Assembly: GCA_036015235.1 (NCBI GenBank)
Contig: CP107926.1
Coordinates: 5,661,501-5,725,500, forward strand
DNA length: 64,000 nt
DNA from: Streptomyces sp. NBC_00433
GTDB taxonomy: Bacteria > Actinomycetota > Actinomycetes > Streptomycetales > Streptomycetaceae
Direction: 5' to 3'
Shown: piece after piece, positions 59,301-64,000 of the stretch
Position numbering within the stretch: the first letter of the stretch is position 1
Layout of the letters: each line of letters begins with the position of its first letter
Position numbers and translations under genes: made by a program
The notes under the pieces: generated by a model
Databases searched by the model: none
Told to the model about the DNA's origin: nothing
The model's input: only the letters and a program-made list of their open reading frames with translations

Positions 59301-61115
59301 CGCGCGCTCGTGGCGATCGCTCCAGGGGCCGGGTTGCTGCGGTATCCGCCGGGGGTGCGGGCGGTCGCGCAGGTCTTCTGGGCGTACGGGACCGACGCGG
59401 CCGGGCGGGCGGCGTGGACGACCAGGGCGCGGTCGCTCACCCGGGCGGCGGCCTTCGGCGGGGCCTTCGCCGCCGAAGGGCCGGCGGTGCCCGCCGGCGC
59501 CGGAGCCGCCGGACTGCCCACCGGTACGGCCCTGGACGCGCTCGGCGCGGAGATCGGGGGTGCCGCCGGGGACTTCCTGCGGGCGGCCGGGCTCGGCGGG
59601 GTCGCCGTGGACGACGGGCTCGTCGGGGAATACCTCGTCGCCGAACTCGCCGCCGAGCAGCCCGGCTTCGTGGCCGGGCAGGCCGCCGGGGACGTCGGGC
59701 GGCGGTTCGCGGCGGCGCTCGGGGGGACCGAGGGCGTGCCGTACAAGGACGTCGTCGGGGACCTGGACGCGCTCGGCGGGGATCTGGCCGCGCGCTGGCA
59801 GCTGGCGATCGGGTGGCTCGGGCCGCTCGCCGGGGTGCACGGCGATCATCTGGAGGCGGCCGCCGCGCTGGTGTGCGGCGCGGACGCCGTGCGCTACGCG
59901 GCCGGCGGGCCCGCCGAGGTGACCGTGGACGGGCTGCTCGGGGCACACCCCCGGGTCGTCCAGGGGCGGTTGACCGTCCGGCTGGACGAACTGCTCACCC
60001 GGGTGAGGCGGTTCCGTACGGACGAGGTGCCCGCCTACCGCGCCTACCAGCGCCACCGCACCGCCGTCGTCGCAGCGGAACGCGACCGCCTCGGGCTCGC
60101 CGCGTACCGCCCGCGCCCGCTCACCGGCTTCGTGCGCAACCGGCTGCTGGACGAGGTCTACCTCCCGCTGGTCGGCGACAGCCTCGCCAAGCAGTTCGGC
60201 ACCGCGGGCGGCCTGCTGATGCTGCTGTCGCCGCCCGGCTACGGCAAGACGACCCTGGTCGAATACGTCGCCGCCCGCCTCGGGCTCGCCCTGGTCACCG
60301 TCTCCGGCCCGGCGCTCGGCACCGGCACGACCTCGCTCGACCCCGAGCGCGCGCCGGACGCCACCGCCCGGCGCGAGGTCGAGAAGCTCGACTTCGCCCT
60401 CCGCCTCGGCTCCAACGTCCTGCTCCACCTGGACGACATCCAGCACACCTCGCCCGAACTGCTGCAGAAATTCATCCCGTTGTGCGACGCGCAGCGCCGC
60501 GTCGAGGGCGCGGGCGGTACGTACTCGCTGCGCGGGAAGCGGTTCGCCGTCTGCATGTCGGGCAACCCCTACACCGAGTCGGGGCGGCTCTTCCGGGTGC
60601 CCGACATGCTCGCCAACCGCGCCGACGTCTGGAACCTGGGCGACGTCCTGTCCGGCCGCGAGGACGTCTTCGCGCTGAGCTACGTCGAGAACGCGCTCAC
60701 CGCCAACCCGGTGCTGGCCCCGCTCGCGGGACGCGAGCGCGCCGACCTGGAGCTGCTGCTCCGGCTCGCCGCCGGCGACCCGACGGCCCGCGCGGACGCG
60801 CTCATCCACCCTTACGAGGCGGGCGAGTCGGCCGCGATCGTGGCGGTGCTGCGGCAGGCGCTGCACGTGCGGGGCGTGCTGCTTGCCGTCAACGCGGCCT
60901 ATATCGCGGCCGCTTCAGAAGGGGGCGAGCCCTTCCTGCTCCAGGGCTCCTACCGCGACATGGGCCGCCTGACCGGCCGCCTGCACCCGTCCCTGACGTC
61001 CGCGGACGTCGACGCGCTGATCACCGACCACTACCGGGCGGAGGCCCACACCCTCGCCGCCGGCGCGGGCGCCGCACTCCGGCGACTCGCGGCCCTCCGC
61101 GGCACCCCCGCCTGA
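56340..61115 (+). CDS. giant AAA+ ATPase, DUF3686 ('DNA repair ATPase') family
   Basis: A 1591-residue cytoplasmic ATPase. A disordered Gly-rich N-terminus (1-35) is followed by a beta-rich DUF3686 domain (about 40-430: LFAANPAQVEDVADVL, RLDFERLVRSANGEDVLYVF), a long helical coiled-coil arm (about 430-870) and an AAA+ module at about 1260-1570. Walker A is SPPGYGKTTL (Lys1303), Walker B is LLHLDDIQH (Asp1365, Asp1366) and sensor 1 is CMSGNPYTESG, with an arginine-containing LANRAD. The GTG overlaps the flotillin stop (GTGA). The 'DNA repair' label is a database name with no proof. Position suggests a flotillin-recruited remodelling machine. No nuclease domain is visible. Confidence 0.9.
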   Translation: MSGRYGMSGDGGAERGRGGQGGSAEPGGRGGRHGDGLDADAYDVLRERLAGAARELAGRAEALNSARQHVFGGGELRLAGAERIGTVRASLPADVAPVGGRLLFAANPAQVEDVADVLRLRDADEPVPGLLDDPRFVRDFRELYRYYRQTRLLRLRALDGRLLAVFRTGPSPADVKALGWRVGTDGGYTYQGTARDTAEADGGAYAVAWTPAGREAHVSGRRPHLAFGDVTVDTTGGTLVIAVGDTVHEEPVEDALQSLADAEVEHATVEPLLLLRVRPYHEDADRYFAVNTRTEQVERLDAIGQACLRLPDEQGVVFPGGYALATGGTRTFDLETGGARLDFERLVRSANGEDVLYVFHAEGRRLLLPYNLIRKEVAAPLTVQGCALYDDGTLLTLRPADGGEPGRVHTLQRWETPFVSDTWAAARPAGDGPLARIGNADLVRAVSDALSVARAALETAPGAAVYEALAASCDRVLDRHHWLADDGTGDLAAPLNLVRDTARDVLSEYARVREATARAAQAVEETAARIAGLVRRARGEAAASAAEWVTRLTELRRAQGRLATLRELRYADLDRLDSLGASLAGESAAAAARAADCFADEHAFDGFRERAAELASSAAGLETAADGDAVAADLDELAGGLATVTETAATLEIADATVRTRILASAADVLGAVNQARAVLDARRRSLLAAESAAEFAAESALLAQSASGALAAADTPDACDLHLGRLLVQVENLTTRFATDPDRLADLAERRDEIQQTLTARKQSLADERAARAARLAASADRILDGIRRRAAALTSADDVNTYFAADPMATEHRRIAAELSALGDPARAAELTGALAATRQDTARTLRDRQDLYEDDGTTLRLGRHRFPVNTQPFDLALVPHGDALAFTITGTDYLAPVADPAFAATRPFWTRPLVSETPELYRSEYLAATLLLSVMPSAGGPTGDAPATGAGLADPAAFVREAAAGRVDEGYQRGVHDHDAEALLRALVAIAPGAGLLRYPPGVRAVAQVFWAYGTDAAGRAAWTTRARSLTRAAAFGGAFAAEGPAVPAGAGAAGLPTGTALDALGAEIGGAAGDFLRAAGLGGVAVDDGLVGEYLVAELAAEQPGFVAGQAAGDVGRRFAAALGGTEGVPYKDVVGDLDALGGDLAARWQLAIGWLGPLAGVHGDHLEAAAALVCGADAVRYAAGGPAEVTVDGLLGAHPRVVQGRLTVRLDELLTRVRRFRTDEVPAYRAYQRHRTAVVAAERDRLGLAAYRPRPLTGFVRNRLLDEVYLPLVGDSLAKQFGTAGGLLMLLSPPGYGKTTLVEYVAARLGLALVTVSGPALGTGTTSLDPERAPDATARREVEKLDFALRLGSNVLLHLDDIQHTSPELLQKFIPLCDAQRRVEGAGGTYSLRGKRFAVCMSGNPYTESGRLFRVPDMLANRADVWNLGDVLSGREDVFALSYVENALTANPVLAPLAGRERADLELLLRLAAGDPTARADALIHPYEAGESAAIVAVLRQALHVRGVLLAVNAAYIAAASEGGEPFLLQGSYRDMGRLTGRLHPSLTSADVDALITDHYRAEAHTLAAGAGAALRRLAALRGTPA

Positions 61116-61131
61116 GGGGTGAGCGTTCTTC

Positions 61132-61152
61132 AGGGGCGCGGAGAACTGCGCG
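61132..61152. repeat. single copy of the 21-bp element (one mismatch)
   Basis: AGGGGCGCGGAGAACTGCGCG differs at one base from the arms at 44853 and 48720. GTGAGCGTTCTTC precedes it, as GTGAGCGTTTTTC does at 48708. No inverted partner is close. Confidence 0.8.
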
Positions 61153-61281
61153 ACGAGCCCCCGCGCACCGGCGCCGTGGGGCCGTGACAGCACCCCGCGG
61201 GGAGCGGCGTGACACCTCGGATTCACGCGAGCCACCCCCGGTGACAACCGGGCGCTCACCTGCCGCCGGAATTCTCTTGGC

Positions 61282-62157
61282 ATGGCCACTTCTTCTCCGG
61301 CTCACCGCGCGCGCTCCGCCGCCGCGGTCGGCCTCGCCGTCTCGTTCACCGTCTCCCTCGCCGTCTTCGGCGGCGCCACGCCGGCGTTCGCGGACTCGAA
61401 CGCGAAGCCGACCTACGAGGTGAAGATCGACCTCACGACGTCCGCGCTGGACGCCTCGCACGCCCCGACCGCCGCGGTGAAGTCGGCGTTCGGGATCAGC
61501 GGTTCGAGCAAGGCGCGCTCGTACGAGTACTTCGACACCTCCGCGCTTGCGCTGAACGCGCAGGGCTGGGACGTACGGCTGCGCCACAAGTCGGGCTCGG
61601 ACTTCGAGGAGACCTACAAGAAGCGCTACCCGGTCACCGGCGGCGACATCGACGCGGCCCTGGACCAGGCGAACGACGAGGGCTTCGACAGCAGCGACAC
61701 GAACTACGACGCCGAGGTCGACTGGGGCTACTCCAAGCAGACGCTGAGCTTCAGCAACGAGAAGAGCCACAGCGACAGCGGCTACTCGGGCACCGCGATG
61801 CCGTCGGGCACCACCGGCCGCTCCTGGGTGGTGGGCGAGATCCCCGGCAAGCTGGAGGACTGGAACAGCAAGAACTGGGGCGCCGACACCCTCAAGTCGT
61901 CGGTCGCGCAGGGCCCGGTGACCTCGCAGGTGTGGTCGGGCGCGTGGGAGTCGTCGGACGACGCCGGCATCGAGGTGCTGCCGGTGAAGGCCGCCGGCGG
62001 CTCCGGCACCGAATACGTCATCGAGGTGTCGTTCAAGGCCGACGACTACGACGACGCGGCGGAGCTGCACGCGGACGCGATCTCCGTCGCCGACGCGCAC
62101 GGCTGGCTCTACCACGGCGACATCCTCAAGACCCAGCTCATCCTCGACCGCTACTGA
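61282..62157 (+). CDS. secreted protein with CYTH-like features
   Basis: A 291-residue exported protein. The signal peptide (cleavage near PAFA-DS, residue 37) is followed by YEVKIDLTTSALD, RSYEYFDTSALALNAQGWDV, RLRHKSG and EETYKKRYPV. These resemble the N-terminal ExExK-like strand, 'YFDT', 'LRxR' and 'KxKxP'-type strands of CYTH (triphosphate tunnel) proteins. The ExExK motif is reduced to E-V-K-I-D. The C-terminus (TEYVIEVSFKADDY...LKTQLILDRY) fits the closing strands. Exported CYTH-like proteins are not well described. The ATG has only a weak ribosome site. It is alone in its transcription unit, ending at a hairpin at 62182. Confidence 0.6.
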   Translation: MATSSPAHRARSAAAVGLAVSFTVSLAVFGGATPAFADSNAKPTYEVKIDLTTSALDASHAPTAAVKSAFGISGSSKARSYEYFDTSALALNAQGWDVRLRHKSGSDFEETYKKRYPVTGGDIDAALDQANDEGFDSSDTNYDAEVDWGYSKQTLSFSNEKSHSDSGYSGTAMPSGTTGRSWVVGEIPGKLEDWNSKNWGADTLKSSVAQGPVTSQVWSGAWESSDDAGIEVLPVKAAGGSGTEYVIEVSFKADDYDDAAELHADAISVADAHGWLYHGDILKTQLILDRY

Positions 62158-62181
62158 CCCCGCCGCTGAGCGGACACAGCC

Positions 62182-62203
62182 CCGGGGGGCCGCCACCCCC
62201 CGG
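62182..62203. terminator. bidirectional terminator between the CYTH-like and PAP2 genes
   Basis: CCGGGGGG and CCCCCCGG form a perfect 8-bp stem with a 6-base loop between convergent genes. Confidence 0.7.
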
Positions 62204-62205
62204 CC

Positions 62206-62802
62206 CTACGCCGCCGCGGCGCTGCTCACCAGCGCCCTGAGCCTCGTCGCGCGCAGGCGCACCACCACCGGTGCCGCCCGCCGCGAGGCGAGGGCCAGCG
62301 GCCAGGCGACCAGGCCGCCCAGCACCAGGGCGGCCAGCACGTCGTGCGGGTAGTGCACCCCGATCCACACCCGGGAGAGCGCCATCAGCAGCGCGAGGGG
62401 CAGGGCGTAAAGCCCGGTCCACCGCGCGGCCGACAGCAGCGCGACCGCCGCGGCCGCGGCGATGGCGGAGTGGTTGCTCGGGAAGGCGTAGTCGCCGAGC
62501 GGCGGGCACGCCTCGACGGTCACCGCGTGCAGCGTCCGGCAGGGCCGCTGCTCGGCGACGGCGGACTTCACGGCGTCGTTGACGAGGAAAACGGCGACCA
62601 CGACGAGCGGAACGCACAGCGCCGCCGCCATCCGGGCGGCGTCCGCGGACCGGGCCCGCCACCACACCGCGAGCATCATGGCGGCGAAGACGCCGAGCCC
62701 GTAGTCGCTGAAGAAGCGGACGGCGTCGTCGAGGGGCTGCGGGGCGCGCTGGGCGAGATCGGTGACCCAGCGGTAGAGGCCCGCGTCGAACTGCGAGGTC
62801 AC
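62206..62802 (-). CDS. PAP2-family membrane phosphatase
   Basis: A 198-residue integral membrane protein with about five helices and the three PAP2 motifs: KSAVAEQRP, PSNHS and SRVWIGVHYPHD. The catalytic His residues are in the last two. It dephosphorylates lipid phosphates such as undecaprenyl pyrophosphate or phosphatidic acid. The GTG start overlaps the DedA stop (GTGA), so the two are coupled; DedA and PAP2 proteins both act in lipid-carrier recycling. Confidence 0.92.
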   Translation of the reverse strand: MTSQFDAGLYRWVTDLAQRAPQPLDDAVRFFSDYGLGVFAAMMLAVWWRARSADAARMAAALCVPLVVVAVFLVNDAVKSAVAEQRPCRTLHAVTVEACPPLGDYAFPSNHSAIAAAAAVALLSAARWTGLYALPLALLMALSRVWIGVHYPHDVLAALVLGGLVAWPLALASRRAAPVVVRLRATRLRALVSSAAAA

Positions 62803-63464
62803 AGGCCCTCCGGGGAGTCGCCGGCCGAACCGCGGCGGCGGCCGCGCAGGACTTCCAGGCCGAGCGGGGCCAGCGAGACCACGACGATGACGGCGACGAT
62901 CGGCAGCAGGTACGTGTCGACGTGCGGGACGGACGAGCCGAGGCCGTAGCCGCCCAGGACGAGCCCGACGCTCCACACGGTGCCGCCGACGACCTGCCAG
63001 AGGGTGAAGGTGCGCGCCGAGACGCCGAGCGCGCCGGCCAGCGGGTTCAGCACGGTGCGGACCACCGGGACGAAGCGGGCCAGGACGACGGCCTTGGCGT
63101 GGCCGTACCTTTCCAGCAGCTCACCGGCGCGTTCCGTGCCCTGGTGGATCTTCCGGCTCCTGGTCCTGGCCAGCAGGGCGGGGCCGCCGCGCCGCCCGAT
63201 GGCGTAACCGGTCTGCGCCCCGAGCAGCGCGCCCGCGACCGAGGCGACGAGCACCTGCCACAGCGAGAGGTGCACCACGTCGGACGCGCCGGACACGCTG
63301 AGCAGGCCCGCGGTGAACAGGAGGGAGTCGCCGGGCAGGAAGAAGCCGATGAGCAGACCGGTTTCGGCGAACAGGACGACGGCGATGCCGACGGCTCCGA
63401 AGGAGGACAGCAGCGAGGTCGCGTCCAGTACGTTCACGGCCTGGTCCAAGGCGGGCAGGGGCAT
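62799..63464 (-). CDS. DedA-family (VTT domain) membrane protein
   Basis: A 221-residue polytopic protein: FAETGLLIGFFLPGDSLLFTAGLL, GALLGAQTGYAIGRRGG, and FVPVVRTVLNPLAGALGV (R-x-x-x-x-x-x-G type DedA signature). DedA proteins include polyprenyl-phosphate and lipid flippases. It heads an operon with the PAP2 gene, so together they may recycle undecaprenyl carriers. It is divergent from a BlaI-type regulator whose two operators lie 53-89 bp from its ATG, so it may be under BlaI control. Confidence 0.92.
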   Translation of the reverse strand: MPLPALDQAVNVLDATSLLSSFGAVGIAVVLFAETGLLIGFFLPGDSLLFTAGLLSVSGASDVVHLSLWQVLVASVAGALLGAQTGYAIGRRGGPALLARTRSRKIHQGTERAGELLERYGHAKAVVLARFVPVVRTVLNPLAGALGVSARTFTLWQVVGGTVWSVGLVLGGYGLGSSVPHVDTYLLPIVAVIVVVSLAPLGLEVLRGRRRGSAGDSPEGL

Positions 63465-63516
63465 GGCGGTGGGGCCCTCCCATAATGGGTCCGGGGGCGC
63501 GGTGCGGCACCCCTCC

Positions 63517-63553
63517 GACTACAGTCATGTAGTCGGTCTACAGAACTGTAGAC
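63517..63553. promoter_or_regulatory. two adjacent BlaI/MecI-type operators
   Basis: GACTACA-GTCA-TGTAGTC (63517-63534) and GTCTACA-GAAC-TGTAGAC (63536-63553) are perfect 18-bp inverted repeats containing the TACA-N4-TGTA core that BlaI/MecI/CopY proteins bind. They are one base apart and 25 bases before the BlaI ATG. Confidence 0.9.
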
Positions 63554-63577
63554 GAACGAGCGGGAAGGAGCGATTCC

Positions 63578-64000
63578 ATGCAGGACGCCAACGCGTCTGC
63601 CCGCCGCCCTTCGGGCGAGCTGGAAGCAAGCGTGCTCGCCGCGCTCTGGGCGGCGAACGGCCGGGCGCTCACCCCCGCCGACGTCCAGCGGGACCTGGTC
63701 GCCGCCCTCGGCGCCGACCTCGCACGCACCACGGTCACCACGATCCTCGCCCGCCTCCACGAGAAGGGCTCCGTGAGCCGCACCCGCGCGGGCCGCGGCT
63801 ACGCCTACCTCCCCGCCCAGGACCCCCCCGGCCTCGCCGCCCGCCGCATGCGCACCGAGCTGGACAAATCAGCCGACGGCCTGCGCGGCACGGTTCTGGC
63901 CCGCTTCGTCTCCGAGCTCGACCCGGACGACGAGCGCCTGCTGCGCTCGCTTCTGGCCCAGGTCCCGGGCGAGGGGGGCTCCGCCTCGCCTGCCGCCGGG
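63578..64000 (+). CDS. BlaI/MecI/CopY-family repressor (cut by the window end)
   Basis: At least 141 residues; no stop before the right edge. Winged helix: LEASVLAALWAANGRALTPA, LARTTVTTILARLHEKGSVS and wing RAGRGYAYLP. The ATG is 8 bases after GGAAGGAG. In this family an adjacent BlaR/M56 peptidase usually cleaves the repressor; if present it lies beyond the window. It binds the two operators just upstream and probably also controls the divergent DedA-PAP2 operon. Confidence 0.92.
   Translation, partial: MQDANASARRPSGELEASVLAALWAANGRALTPADVQRDLVAALGADLARTTVTTILARLHEKGSVSRTRAGRGYAYLPAQDPPGLAARRMRTELDKSADGLRGTVLARFVSELDPDDERLLRSLLAQVPGEGGSASPAAG

Overview
The window is about 64 kb of very GC-rich DNA. 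It has tightly packed genes, frequent GTG starts, 4-bp ATGA/GTGA overlaps, many one-component regulators (TetR, MarR, LacI, AraC, ArsR, BlaI, PucR), two ECF sigma factors, TatA and cysteine leader peptides. All of this points to Streptomyces or a close relative in the Streptomycetaceae. I saw no rRNA, tRNA, CRISPR array, phage or transposase. The window begins inside one gene and ends inside another.

Region 1 (1-3722) is the tail of a natural-product cluster: the end of an FMN-dependent 2-hydroxyacid (hydroxymandelate) oxidase, an HpgT/PglE-like aminotransferase, an Sfp-type phosphopantetheinyl transferase and an HSL-type hydrolase. Oxidase plus aminotransferase is the signature of (hydroxy)phenylglycine supply for a nonribosomal peptide. 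Region 2 (3723-9947) is an intracellular xylo-oligosaccharide locus: AXE1-type esterase, LacI repressor, GH39 beta-xylosidase and GH67 alpha-glucuronidase. Three CGAAA-N(1-2)-TTTCG sites lie in its control regions, and a GH42 relic sits behind the GH39 gene. Region 3 (10163-14670) is a MoxR AAA+ / metallopeptidase-VWA / unknown-protein set plus a small orphan peptide.

Region 4 (14806-23638) holds regulator-enzyme pairs: TetR/SDR, AraC/aldo-keto reductase and SRPBCC/ArsR. It also holds two sulfur-type genes, an arylsulfotransferase-like protein and an SsuD-like monooxygenase, each preceded by a short cysteine leader peptide with the HVDL...SA.C motif. Region 5 (23676-31441) has two tandem DUF4139 proteins, a membrane-anchored solute-binding protein and an NTPase whose P-loop lacks its lysine. 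The last two are separated by three 92-bp direct repeats.

Region 6 (31584-40978) includes an orphan sugar-binding lipoprotein, an epimerase/ECF41 sigma pair with a matching ECF41 promoter, a frameshifted XRE regulator, a STAND/TPR locus and a TetR/SDR pair with two clear operators. Region 7 (41176-50808) contains tandem ATP-grasp ligases facing a DUF4037 protein, an SPW membrane protein, DUF6295 and dienelactone hydrolase genes around three 89-bp repeats related to those of region 5, a MarR/MFS pair, a SigE-type sigma factor with a membrane partner, and TatA. Two inverted pairs of a 21-bp Streptomyces intergenic repeat lie here.

Region 8 (50993-64000) has PucR, MarR and YceI genes, then a three-gene operon (His-rich OB-fold membrane protein, flotillin, 1591-residue AAA+ ATPase). 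It ends with a secreted CYTH-like protein, a PAP2/DedA pair and a BlaI-family regulator behind two perfect BlaI-type operators. The flotillin-ATPase operon, the 92/89-bp intergenic arrays, the binding-protein/degenerate-NTPase pair and the leader peptides are the most interesting parts.
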